Of a DNA stretch of 64,000 nucleotides, positions 34,259-45,490 are shown piece by piece. The stretch covers positions 558,001 through 622,000 of the forward strand of contig BPQB01000001.1 of NCBI GenBank assembly GCA_019973155.2. The letters are read 5' to 3'. The notes beneath the pieces were generated by a model, which did not search any database, was not told the origin of the DNA, and saw nothing but the letters and a program-made list of their open reading frames with translations. Position 1 is the first letter of the stretch. Each line of letters opens with the position of its first letter. Position numbers and translations under genes: made by a program. The stretch comes from Phanerochaete sordida (taxonomy: Eukaryota; Basidiomycota; Agaricomycetes; Polyporales; Phanerochaetaceae).

Positions 34259-37200
34259 TCACGTGCTGGAGCCTGAGATGGACGGTTCCTTGTAGAGCTT
34301 CAGAAGGAGCGAGCTGCATACGACGGATACGGAGGAAAGCGCCATCGCAAGTGAGGCCCATACCTGTCCTCAAGTATGAGTACACAAGCGGCGAGAAAGG
34401 TGCAAATGATCGATTTACGTACTGGTGGCAATCGTGGATGGTTCGGAGCGGGGTAGATGACTCCCGCTGCGATCGGTAGCATGATGGCGTTATAGACGAT
34501 CGCCCACATCTATTTTGCAGCTTCACATTCAGTGGTCCCAAAGGCAGAAATAGAGCAGAATAAATACATACGAAATTGAACTTCACGCGATTAAACACGG
34601 TGTGAGAGAGATCTATCAGCGTCAGGAGGCTTCGAAGCTCGGAGGAGACGAGGATGAACGAGGCACTAGAGATTGCCACATCGCCTGAAGGACAAATGGT
34701 TGAGCACGACGGAGAGTCATAAAAATGTACGCGAGCCTACTTCCTGAACCAATGGCGATGCCTACGTCTGCCGCGCTCAAAGCCTGTTGTTCCAGTTAGT
34801 CGGAGATCAGCGTGCTCGAAGGATATCTCACTAACCGGAGCATCGTTAATACCATCTCCCACCATTGCGACTACGCATCGGTCGTTCAGCCTGCGCCCGC
34901 CGAACCAGCGCGAGATGCCGCGCAATGGACGCTTCAGCCCGACCTGCTGCAGCCACTGGATCTTCATCGCTTTCTCATGCGGTAGTACGCCCGCGATGAC
35001 GTTCGTCTCGGAGATGCCAACCTTCTTCGCGACCGCCTTCGCCGTTACGGGGTTGTCGCCGGAGATCATCCAGGTGCTGATACCTTCCCTCTGGAGGAGC
35101 GACACGACGGCCGGTGCCTCCTCACGTAGCATGTCCGCGACGGCGTACGCAGCGCACAGCACGAAGGGCTCGTGATGAGCGTCGGCCGAGGCGAGCCTGC
35201 GAATCGCAAGGAGGACGACGCTGTTCGCATCGGCCTTCCATGCGCCCAGCTGTGCATCCATAGCGCCATCCATAGCAACATCATGCTCCGCCATCCACGC
35301 CTCGTTCCCAATGGCTGCCTCGCACTCCAGCGCATCGAAGCGGGCCTTCAGTCCTCGGCCAGGCGTCTCGTCGAGGCCAACGCAGCTCTGACGACTGCTC
35401 CTTTCGTCGCAGTACGCGCGAATGGCGGTCGCGAGCGGGTGCGTGCTGGCGCTCTCGATCTCGTAGGCAATCCCGTGCACGACCTCGGGCGCCCACTTGG
35501 ATTCGGGCAGTACTGCGTCGACGACGCGCGGGTCACCGCCCTGGGTAAGCGTACCGGTCTTATCAAAGACGACGAGGTCGAGCTGTGCAGCCTCTTGGAA
35601 AGCTTCGCCGCCGCCACGAACGAGGATGCCGAACTTCGCGGCAAGGCCAGACCCGACGAGGAGCGCGGTCGGCGCCGCGAGACCAATGCCGCACGGGCAG
35701 GCGACGACGAAAACCGCGATGGCAAACTCGAGCGACCAGACAGCTGTCATCCGAGAGTGAGTAACACACACACACAAGAGGAGGGCCTGTGAGACTTACG
35801 CCAGCTTCCAATCGAGATGTCGAGATAATCTTGAGGAAGAGATCCACTCAGCCCGAGGGAAAGCCATACAACCCAGACTATGATGGCAAGCAGGGTGATG
35901 ACAGGCACGAAGTAGCCCGTTAGGATATCCGCGACGCGTTCGATGGGCGCCCGCTTCGCCTGTCCTTCTCGGACGACCTTGACGATGTGATCCAGCCTAC
36001 ATGCACTTTAGCACGCCGCTCATGTTATATGACGATCCCCACGTACATCGTCTCGCCGCCAATCGCACTGATCTTGACATCGACGACAGGGCCGCGATTG
36101 ATGGTGCCGACGAACACGCTGTCTCCAGCGTGCTTCTTCACAAGACGACTCTCTCCTGTGAGCGAGCTCTCGTCGAACGAGGCGTGGTCGCCATCAACCC
36201 TTACTAGCGCGCCATCCGCAGGCGGGCTCGCTCCGTGCTGCACCCGTACAACGTCACCGACCTCGAGAAGATCGGCTGGTACGCTCACAACCGCGGAATG
36301 CGCCCTGGCTGTATCAGCTTCAGAGCTGTTCACTGATCCCTTTTCCGGGTCGTCCGAGTACGGGCGCCCTGCGCCGGATGGGCTTGCGGCCAAGAGCAGT
36401 GCAGACGTGGGGCGAAGCTTTCCCAGTGCTGTGATGGCGTCGGCTGCGTAACCCTTGCTATACGCCTCCAGGTACCGGCCTGCAGGCAGTCTCGTTAGCC
36501 TGAAGCGGGCTCGCACAAGCAAAGGATAATCGTACCGGCAAGTAGGAACATCGTCAGGAGCACCACCGAGTCGAAGTACGTCGTCGAGTCCCCCTCGCCA
36601 GAGGGTGACCGCGGCTGCGCAGCAGCAAGCGCGAGGAGCGCGACAGATGCAAAGTACGCGACGCTGACGCCGCTGCTGACGAGCATGTTCATGCTCCCGA
36701 AGCGGACGAACCGCCGCCAGAGCGGCACGCGGCTCCCGCGCCGCCAGAGCGTCCAGAGCTCGACAAGCGTACGCCAATGGAACATGCCGGCGCTGTAGAA
36801 CATGACGGGTGTCGCGAGCAGAAGGAGCGCCCACTGCACGCGCGCCGCGTTTCCCGCCCAGAGCGGGCGCAGCCACCACGCGCGCGTCGGATTGTTGTGT
36901 GACACGAGGCTCGGATACACGACGCCGATGATGAAGGTCGGAATGGCCGCGGCGACCGTGAAGAGCAGACGAAGGAGCAGCGCGCGTTGCTCTGCCGTCT
37001 GGAAGCGACGGCGGCGGTCCTCGAGTGTAGGTGGGTGATATACAGTGGCGGTGAAGGAGCGCGAGGCAGCGCAAGGCGGAGAGTCGATGGCATCCAAAAT
37101 AGTTCTGATAGTGAAGTCGGGTGGGGAAGGCGTGTATGAAAGCTGAACGACGGGATCCGTGTAGGATGTTATTGCTTTCTCTATCACGACTTTATCTGCT

Positions 37201-38399
37201 AGTCGTTCCAGTAGTGCCATGACCTTCGAGGGGCAATTACTGCAATGTGTACAATTTTCAGCCTTTGTTCTCCTTGCATACTATGCGACATAACTTACGG
37301 GCAAAACAATCCATCGACATGGAGCGAGATCGTCCGTGGACCTTGAACGGAGTCTGTCTTGTGTATGGGTTCTATGCTGATGATTTCAGCGTCGAATCCT
37401 GCATCTTCGATGGTCTCGACAAGGTGTGCAGCGAGCTCTCGATCAACTATAGTGGCAGTTGTGGACTTGCCCAGAAAGCTGACAGCCAAATCACTGACCC
37501 CCGGTATATTCGATACCAGACCTGTGATAGTGTTGGCGCATGCTATGCACGTCATTCCACCCACGGAGAGTGTGAGAGCAAATGGCCCCTCCGCTTTCGC
37601 GGCTTTCGCGGCGCTTGGAAGGCTCGACTCCAGGGCAGAGCTCGCGACGGGCTCTATGCTGACCACGGATGCGCTATATCCTGCTTCTTTGACAGCGGCG
37701 GTGATAGTCTGAAGGAGGTTCTGCGTGGTGATGACTGCGGTGGCAGACCGTCCCGAGGGGTCGAATCCTATGTCGGACACCCCTGGAAGCTGAGAGAGAA
37801 CGCCGGCGACTGTGTCTGCGCATGAGGGGGATGCGATGCCTTCGATTGAGAGCGTCACTTGGAAAGAGCCGGAATGAGCTGTGGGTACAGATCTGACAGG
37901 CGACGTGTAGGTGGGGAAGTTTCCAGTCTTCTCCTCGAAGACACGAGCCACCCCTGTGCCTGCCTTCGACAGCTGCGGTAGTGCGGCGAGCATCGTCTCC
38001 TCTACAATTCCGAGCTGAGAGTCTTCTTGACATAGCGGACACTGCTGAACATGTTTGAGACGTCTGTGAGAGCTCCTCGAGCTCAAGATGTCGTCCGTCG
38101 AGGCCTCGTCTGAAGTGGCCATGATGTCGAAGCCGGCATCTTCGAGAGCACGGCGAATAGCATCGGGACTGAGCGATGAGGCATGCCAGACAGTCACAGT
38201 CTGCGTGATGACGGAAACGTTGATTCCTGATGGTGAAGGCGACAACAAAGCGAGTTCGTCCTCTATGGTTTTGACGCAGCTTATGGATAGAGATCAGCAC
38301 ATATTTCAGGATCCGAGGCATCGCAGAAAGTGTTCACCTGCCACAATGGATGTTAGAGACGAGGACAGTGGTCAGTGTTTCGCCCTTCTCGGCAGCCAT
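34259..38399 (-). CDS. Copper-transporting P1B-type ATPase (CCC2/ATP7 type), paralogue A
   Basis: About 1,200-residue Golgi-type copper pump that loads cuproenzymes. Four N-terminal HMA-like modules are seen. The first has NIHCGSCVKTIED and the second a degenerate GIASPSCADT that lacks the first Cys. The third has GMTCIACANT and the fourth GLFCPNCPSK. The membrane part has FRFGSMNMLVSSG-type helices, and the actuator loop reads FDESSLTGESRLV. The metal-site helix is VVACPCGIGLAAPTALL. The phosphorylation site DKTGTLT, the HP motif STHPLATAI, SGDNPVTA and MVGDGINDAP are all intact, followed by ALSAADVGIAIGSGSDVAI across introns. The end is KLYKEPSISGSST. A second full paralogue lies inverted at 45491-49715. 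The start at 38399 matches the paralogue start. Confidence 0.92.
35764..35775. repeat. Short CA dinucleotide run in an intron of copper ATPase A
   Basis: Six CA units inside the intron preceding the AVWSLEFAIAVF exon. Confidence 0.7.
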
Positions 38400-39364
38400 G
38401 GCGTGGACGTTGCTGCTGGTGCAGAAGGCGAGAGGAGGGCACGCATAGGCCCCTGAGCTCTGCCATTTGTAGGTTGTGTCATGCTACATTCTCAAGAATG
38501 AAATAGAAGACATTGCTGCGACCAGCATCTGTCCATCCGTATCAGTGACTTGCTGCCCAGACATGCGAAAGGCGGGTGAGTTCCCACACCCGATTACCTT
38601 GTGGTCCCCACACTGTCAACAAAAACGCCGTGCCGAGCTCATGGTTGATGTTCCCTGTGAGCTTCGAGAGGTGCCGGCGAAGTTTCAGGCCTCTCGATAT
38701 GGTAGTGGTTTCTGGTCTGCTTGAAGCGCAGTTGCTCCGCGGGCAGACACAAATGAACGCCTGGCGCCTCCGGTAGACCCCGGGAACCACCAAGCTCGTA
38801 CAGTCCATTGTCAATTACAGCCAAAGGCTATGCGTATGCTAAAATTCAAGCACATAGCGCCAGGTACCTTCAAGCGCTTCCGAGTGTAGAAACGTTTTCT
38901 GTAGAGGTTGTAGATGGAGCCAATGTACGTTACGAAACTGGTGCCAGGGGCCTCAACCACAGGCGCTCCACTTCGAGCGATACGCAGGAGTAATCGCCAC
39001 ATTCCTCTCGAGAGGTGGCGAGTGCCAGCCATGGTTAAACCTGATATTTGGAGAGAGAGGTAGAAAGTAGTACACCCGTATTTCCTTGATTCGACCTTAC
39101 ATCACGCTCTGGCTCCGGAATATTGGACAGTCGTTGCTGTCGGCAACTTGAAGGCCACTAGCCATGAAATTGATACGGCAGAGAACACTGCTTGTCCTCT
39201 GGACAGACGTCAGCTACTTTAAGAACTAGTTAACAGGTACAGTAGTGAATGTTTCACGCAATACATATCTTAAGTAATTGAATGTCATTATTGCGGCCTG
39301 GCGTGGGCGGTTGCTAACGCGGAGCACCGAGCGCCCGCCTTGCAGATGAGAAACTACTACCACC
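38400..39364. promoter_or_regulatory. Divergent promoter region, copper ATPase A / FTS-like gene
   Basis: About 960 bases between divergent starts, moderately AT-rich compared with the flanking genes. No clear TATA box close to either ATG and no recognisable coding segment. Confidence 0.4.
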
Positions 39365-40415
39365 ATGAGCGAGCTCTCCCACCGCGTGCTGGACTTCCTC
39401 GATGACACGACCGACCGCCTCAACCGCGACCTGCGCTCGATGAAGAGCGAGATGATGAGCGGCTTCGTCGCCGCGAACCTCGACCCGCCGAGCCGCCCCC
39501 GGTCGCGCGCACCGACGCGCACGAGCTCCAGCGCCGCCGTCGCGCAGCAGCAGCACGGGCCCGGTGTGCTCACGCGCACGACGCTCGCGCTCGAGTACGC
39601 GGCGCTGCGGCACGCGGGGCACTGCCCGCTCGGCATGTACGTCACGCCGCGCGCGGAGGACCTTGCGGTGTGGGACGCGGTCTTCTTCGTGCACCAAGGT
39701 GCGTCGCCGCCTCGTCCTACCTGCCCCGGGCCAGCAACGATATGTGCTGACGGCGCGTCTGCGTAGCCAGGCTACTACACAGACTCGATCCTCAAGTTCC
39801 GCATCGTCTTCCCACCTGATTACCCCACACGACCACCTACGGTGCAGTTCCTGACCGACGTCTTCCATCCTCTCGTGTCTCAGCAGGATGGCCTCTTCAA
39901 TCTGGCGCCACGCTTCAAGCCATGGAGGTGTGTTATGGACTCTATCTAGTAGAGTGGGCTACTGAACGCATTCTAGGCCTCAAGAGCACCATATATTTGA
40001 CGTATTGCACTGGATCAAAGCCGCTTTCAAAAAGCACGCGCTAGATGAGATACAGGAGGGGGATTGTCTGAACAAGGAAGCGTTTCGGTGAGCACAGACG
40101 TCGCTGTCTGTTGTGCTTGCTCTCATCAGTGTGCAGATTGTACGTGTCCGGCGCGGAAAGCGAAGTGAAGGCTGACCATTACGTGCATGTAGATACCACG
40201 ACACCACGTCCTCGTTTGCCGCCCTCGCAACACAATCCTCCATGCTATCGCAGTCCGCGTCGGCCCTGTTCGACAAGGATCACCCCTCGATGGCGGGCAA
40301 AGGCACGCACGAGATGCTATTCAAAGAGCTCAAGCCCGACCAGCTCGCCGCTCTCCGCGCCAGGATCGGCCTCAAAGAGTGGGAAGACCCGAACCCTGTG
40401 TCAGTGCAACAGTGA
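39365..40415 (+). CDS. Ubiquitin E2-variant of the FTS/AKTIP type
   Basis: E2-fold protein of about 280 residues from about four to five exons. The first exon encodes a Ser/Pro linker and then the UBC entry (TTLALEYAALRHAGHCPLGM, LAVWDAVFFVHQ). After an intron come GYYTDSILKFRIVFPPDYP and the block PPTVQFLTDVFHPLVSQQDG. The segment where an active E2 has its catalytic Cys reads GLFNLAPRFKPWR, with no Cys, so it should be enzymatically inactive. The C-terminal part (HIFDVLHWIKAAFKK; FKELKPDQLAALRARIGL) fits the FTS/AKTIP family. In animals and Aspergillus, FTS joins Hook and FHIP to link early endosomes to dynein. It is divergent from copper ATPase A and convergent with the Vip1 gene. Confidence 0.8.
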
Positions 40416-40768
40416 TCCACTGCGACGAGTGGTTGTAGGGACGCAATAGAGTGAACAGGATCGGATGTGGATTACACGATGTGAGTACAGACTATTCGAG
40501 TTTATGATACACATTTCGGCGGGTCTACGTTTCGTCTATCCGGTAGTCTAATGCGCGCCGTGCTCTGTTTCTAGATCATCAATAGGTACGATACCCGGGG
40601 TGTCGTAATTATCAGAGCACATAGAACTGCTATGCAGGGATGTGGAATAGAATGTGCGCTAGAAATGCGGGGAAGGTGTGTGCTATGGGGAGGTTTCGCG
40701 GGGAGAACGGGGTAGGGTATCGGTCTAGTCCATAACGAAGTGGAGTGTGTGGTAGATATAGCAGGAGC
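40416..40768. other. Convergent 3' intergenic, FTS-like / PPIP5K
   Basis: About 350 bases between two convergent stops. AT-richer than the coding DNA and presumably both 3' UTRs and polyadenylation regions. Nothing else recognised. Confidence 0.5.
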
Positions 40769-43700
40769 CTAGTCCTTGAACTCGTCCAGGGCAGTCTCGA
40801 TGGGGCTCGTCGTTAGAGGGACGATGGTCTCGTACGGCGACTCCTTGTCGGTGTCGTCATCCTGCGCGACGGTGTGAGCAGACACACAGCAAAGGAGCAC
40901 CCGATGCCTGCTTACCTCCATGACCCGCCCGAAGTGCTTCGAGAGCTTCTCGATGACGAGGCTGTACGGCAGGTGCTGCGTCAGCTTCCGGCGCGGCTGC
41001 ACGTTGAGCGAGTGCCGCGCGTCGAGCGCCGAGTCGAGGACGTTGGACGAGTGCGCGCCCTCGCTGATCGACAGCCGGATGCTGTACTCCTTGTCCGACT
41101 TGCCGCGGCCGTGGTTGCGCTCGTACAGCTCAAAGGTGATGTGTGACTGCGCGGGGGCATGCGGGACGTCAGCGAGAGTGAAACGGCATGGAAGAGGCGC
41201 TTACGCAGTAGTCGAGCTCGGGTATCCGCCTGTTGACGATGGGGACGCCAGAGAGCAGCACGAGGTTGACGAGCGTGTGGATGTGGCTCTCCTTCGTGAA
41301 GTACAGCGTGAGCGAGCTCTCCTCGTTGTTGCGCGCGCGCTCGAGGTCGCCGACGACGTTGCGGAGGAGCGGGAGCGACGTGAGCACGCCGATCTCCTCC
41401 TTCTCCTCGGGCTCGATGCCGTACTCCTGCGGCGCGACGAGGTCGAAGAGCGCCTTCGCGCGCGCGTAGAGCTCGTGCAGGCGCCGGTCCTGCGGCTGCG
41501 CGCCGTCCGCGTGCGCGTCGCCGTGCTCGTTGAAGATCGCGAAGAGGAAGGTGCGGTGGTGCAGCGCGCAGTACTTGATCGTGTCGTACAGCTCCGAGAC
41601 GCGCGACGGGTCGAACTTCTCCTGCTTCACGTCGCAGAAGTCCTCGAAGAGCTTCTCCCACCGCTCGCGGAACAGCCACGGCTCGTCCCCGCAGCACCAG
41701 CGCTCCTGGATCTTGTCGACGTCCATCCGCTCCCAGTTTCGGTGCATTATCTCGCGGAAGGATGAGAGCAGTTCGATGACCTCCTGGAGAGTGAGATATG
41801 CGTCAGCATGTATCCGTCATCTGGTGAATGTACGGCCCACCTTCACAACCTCGACCGGTTCCTTCTTCATGCTCTTCGGCCACGTGAGCTCGGGACGCTT
41901 CTCGGGCTCACCTGGCCGGAGCAGGATCTTCAGGCGCTTCTTGACGTCGTCCATAAGGTCCTTGGCGGCGTTAGAGTCGTCCAGGAGGTCCTTGCGGACG
42001 ATGAGCTTCGGGGCACGGTCGTTGGAGGACGCGGTCGACGAGTCGCGCTTCTGGCTCGTGCCCTGGGGTCCGACAGGGTTCGTGACATCGACGGTGGAGC
42101 GCGTGGGCGTCGAGGCGACGCTGTAGTTGCTGTCCTTGAGCGTGTCGAAGAGGGCGCCGGCGAAGATCTCGGCGGAGGCGACGACGCGCCGCTCGGAGGA
42201 GGTGTAGATCTAGCGGGGGCACAGCATTGGCATAGCTGGGAGAGCAGGTGCGAGAGAGGGCACACCTTGACGTTCTTCAGGACTTCCTTGTCTGTAGACG
42301 GCCCATGTCAGCTGGTGGAGCCCCGCGCGCGGGCTAGACGCACTCATTATGGAAATGTCCTTCTTCATGTTCTCGCCGAGATCCCGCGATTGGTACCTGG
42401 CGGAGTGAGTGAACTACAAAGATGGTTAGTTCGCCTCCTCGATGTCTACACCGTGAATCTTACCTCTCCGCCCCACTTGAAGACCAGCGTAAGCTTTGTG
42501 AGGTTTCTTATCTGACCAGGCTGTTTCTTCGAGTACACGGGCTTGAGCTGCGCCTTGGTGCCGGGGAGGTCGATCTTGCTGAACAGCGCATTGTTGAGCT
42601 GCGTGAGCTTCGCGAGGTCGTCGCCGCTCGCGCCGAGGCCCTTCGCCTCCTCGACTGCCGTCGCGATGAGCGTGAGCTGCTGGCGCTCGCGCAGGATGAT
42701 CTCCTCCTTCTCGCCGTTGAGCAGCCGCACGAACGGCTGCGTCCAGCGCTCGCCGATCGGGAAGTTGAACTTGAGCTTCTGCTTCGGCGTGCGGTCCGCG
42801 TGGCGGAAGACGGTGACGTTCGCCTTCAGCAGCCACGTCGTCGCCTCCGCGGGCGGCGCCTCCGCCGCGCCCAGCGGGCGCTCCGGCGCCGACGCGGCCT
42901 GCATGCAGAGCCGCGCGAGGATCTCGGCCGCCTTGTCTGTGGGGGCGTCAGCGGCGGCGCGCGCGGGCACGGGCGCAGGACGTGCCGTAGTACGACTCGT
43001 TCCCCTTCACGAAGCTCCAGCCGTTGACGTCGATCACCTGGCTCCGCCGCCCGTTGTCGCAGCGGAGCATGTCGAAGCCGCAGACCATCTGCCCGAAGCC
43101 CTCGCTGATCTTGGCCGCCCAGGTCTTCTCCTCGTCCGTCAGGTGAGTGATAAACCTGTGCGCGTCGGGAGCCGCGTGTGCCGTGGGGGGAGTAGATAAG
43201 GGTGGTGTCTGTCAGTGGGGCGCTGCAGGGGTAGATAACGAACTGACCTGATCTCCTTGCCCTCAGTGTTACGTCTAACGAGACCGTCGACGACAGGAGA
43301 CTTGCGTGTCTCGGCGTGTGTATAATCCTTGCCGACTGTATAAACTTTGATGTCCTCGGAGTTGTCCACATCGATGAATTCCTCGTAAATGTAGGACCCG
43401 TCCGTGCGCGGAGACGTGAGGTTTGGGTCGACCTCGCTGGATTTGTTGCCAACCTAGACGGAGATGAGCAGCAGGGTCAATGTATGCGCGCACTTTCAGG
43501 CAAGGGGGAAACGTGCCTTCCGGAACAGGCGGCGGCCATGCCCTCCAGGGAAGTAGATGTACACGTTGTGGTCCTCGCCGCTGACAGGCTTTTCGACAAA
43601 CGGCTTGCGCATGATCTGGCCGTCGACGATGATGGAATTGCCGTCCTCGCTCATGGTCACCTCCGGGGTCACCTGGAAGCCTCCGAGGTTAATACCATGG

Positions 43701-44404
43701 CGCCTCTTCATGGTGGCGCGGAGCTCCTCGTCGACCTTGGGTCCGCCGTCGCGAGACACCTCCAATCGGCGTGGCGTAGGTATCCCCAAATGGTCGAGCA
43801 CAGCGCCGACTAGCCGGCGGTCCCAGAGGAGGGCTTGTGGGGGGAGGTCATTAATGCAGAAGGGCTGCCGCAACTTGACGTAAGAGATGGCCTTGTCGAG
43901 CGGAAAGTCCGTGGAGAAGAAGGAGATGAGCACGTCGCAGCGAGGCCAGCTCTCAACATCTGTAGAGGGTGTGCGTACACTTTAGCGTCGATCCGATGGC
44001 GCTGTGCGCTTTGGCTACGGAGACTGACCTTCGTCAAAGATGACCTTGTCTCCGAAGATTCTGATCTCTATCCCGCCCTTTGCGCGGTCGACCAAGCGGG
44101 TGAGAATCTCGCGCATAGCTTTTGAGCGGGCCTTGACGTCCATGGCGCATATCCCGAGGATTATGGGTGGCCGGGGCGGGTCGGTCGCCGTTGACAAATC
44201 CGAGTGCGAGCCATTGGGCGAAGGCGTCTGGGACCTGGTGGTCGCTCTTGAGCGCGACCGTGGAGAGATGGGAGAGGGGTCGTTGGACCTGAAGAAGGAC
44301 ATGCGCGAGCGCGAGTGTCTGTCTGAGCTGGGGCTGCCTGTCGAGGTGTCCTGTGTGCCGTCACGGCTTTTGGAGGAGTGAAAAGGGCTGGAAAAGTGGA
44401 ACAT
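40769..44404 (-). CDS. Bifunctional inositol pyrophosphate kinase/phosphatase (PPIP5K, Vip1/Asp1 homologue)
   Basis: About 1,000-residue cytosolic enzyme. Its N-terminal ATP-grasp kinase makes 1-diphosphoinositol phosphates (1-InsP7 / 1,5-InsP8). Its histidine-acid-phosphatase domain removes the same group. After a Ser-rich N-tail (about 65 residues) the kinase part begins [19 protein letters not shown]. It continues [35 protein letters not shown] and [15 protein letters not shown]. It ends with [19 protein letters not shown] and [13 protein letters not shown]. The phosphatase signature is [15 protein letters not shown] (about 42800). The later [25 protein letters not shown] and [11 protein letters not shown] complete the domain. 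It ends in a short acidic tail, ALDEFKD. In fission yeast Asp1 controls polarity and phosphate response. No missing key residue noted. Confidence 0.92.
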
Positions 44405-45490
44405 GGTGAGCGAAAGGGGTCTCTGGGAGGGCGGAGGGAGGCTGGGGGAGGCGGATCTGAGCCCGCTGCCGCGAGGAACGTGCAGGAGCGAGTGGAGCGA
44501 ACGTTTTACCTTTGGGTGCAGGAGCTGGCCTGGTCGTGTGCCGCACTTTAGTTAATTCCCCTTGCCACAACGGCCCTTCCCCGGACCCCGGGTGCAGCCG
44601 TGCCCACGCGAGGTGCCATCAGTCAGCCCCACGGCACCGTGATCTCCGCCTCCCACAGCGGAGATTGGGTGCAAACTGCGCACCTTTAAGCGTTTTCTGC
44701 GCAATCGTCTCCGCATTCAGGAATGGCGCAGGATATGCTCGCGTTTCCTTCTACAATTTGCAGGACCGGCCGATTTATCATATCGCGTACGTGGTGTATT
44801 CGCCGGCCGTCATGGTCGCAGACAGAGCTCGCCGTGGAAGATGCTGTTGCTGTCCTAGAGTCTGCAGAGGCCTGTGAGTTCTAGTACACACCGCGGAACG
44901 CATTCAGCCTTGTTAGCTCCTCAGAGGATGAGGCTGGCATGCTGAGCTCGTCCATCTGTTGAAGTCTGCGCTGTCTGGGAAAGGATTGCTCTACACCGGA
45001 AGCGCCAGTCCTAGGATAGCACCGTTGTCGTATGTGACTGAGCTCCATGACTCCCTCATGTCGTTGCGCTGACCAAGCCTGTTCCGTTGGCCTCGAGGCC
45101 CGACCTAGTTGCGCGCACCTGGCGCGCCACCTGACGTTTGCGACCGAGAGCTGTCCCCAAAAGAGCAGATCCTGGGGCGAAAGATGGCCGAGGGCGTCGG
45201 GGCGTGCGAGATCTTTCGATCTCAGTCAGCATTTGGGCGGCAATCATGAGCCATTTGTGCGCGATTGAGTTGGACGATTGGACGCCGGGGAGTGAGGCAT
45301 TTTGTGGACACTCGCGTTCCAAGTGACATAAATTGGCAGCCATGGGCAGACGTCGGTCAAACTGCTACCCCTCCTCCGCTCTCATTTCCCCTTGCAGTAC
45401 TCGATTCGCATCATGGCAAACTCTTTATATGCAAGGCGGCTCGCCGCGAGGCCTCTGCCCACCCTCCAGGCCCCCAAGAGCATCTTCACC
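44405..45490. promoter_or_regulatory. Divergent promoter region, PPIP5K / copper ATPase B
   Basis: About 1.09 kb between divergent starts. TTTATATGCA near 45421-45430, about 60-70 bases upstream of the copper ATPase ATG, is a possible core element. No recognisable coding segment. Confidence 0.4.
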
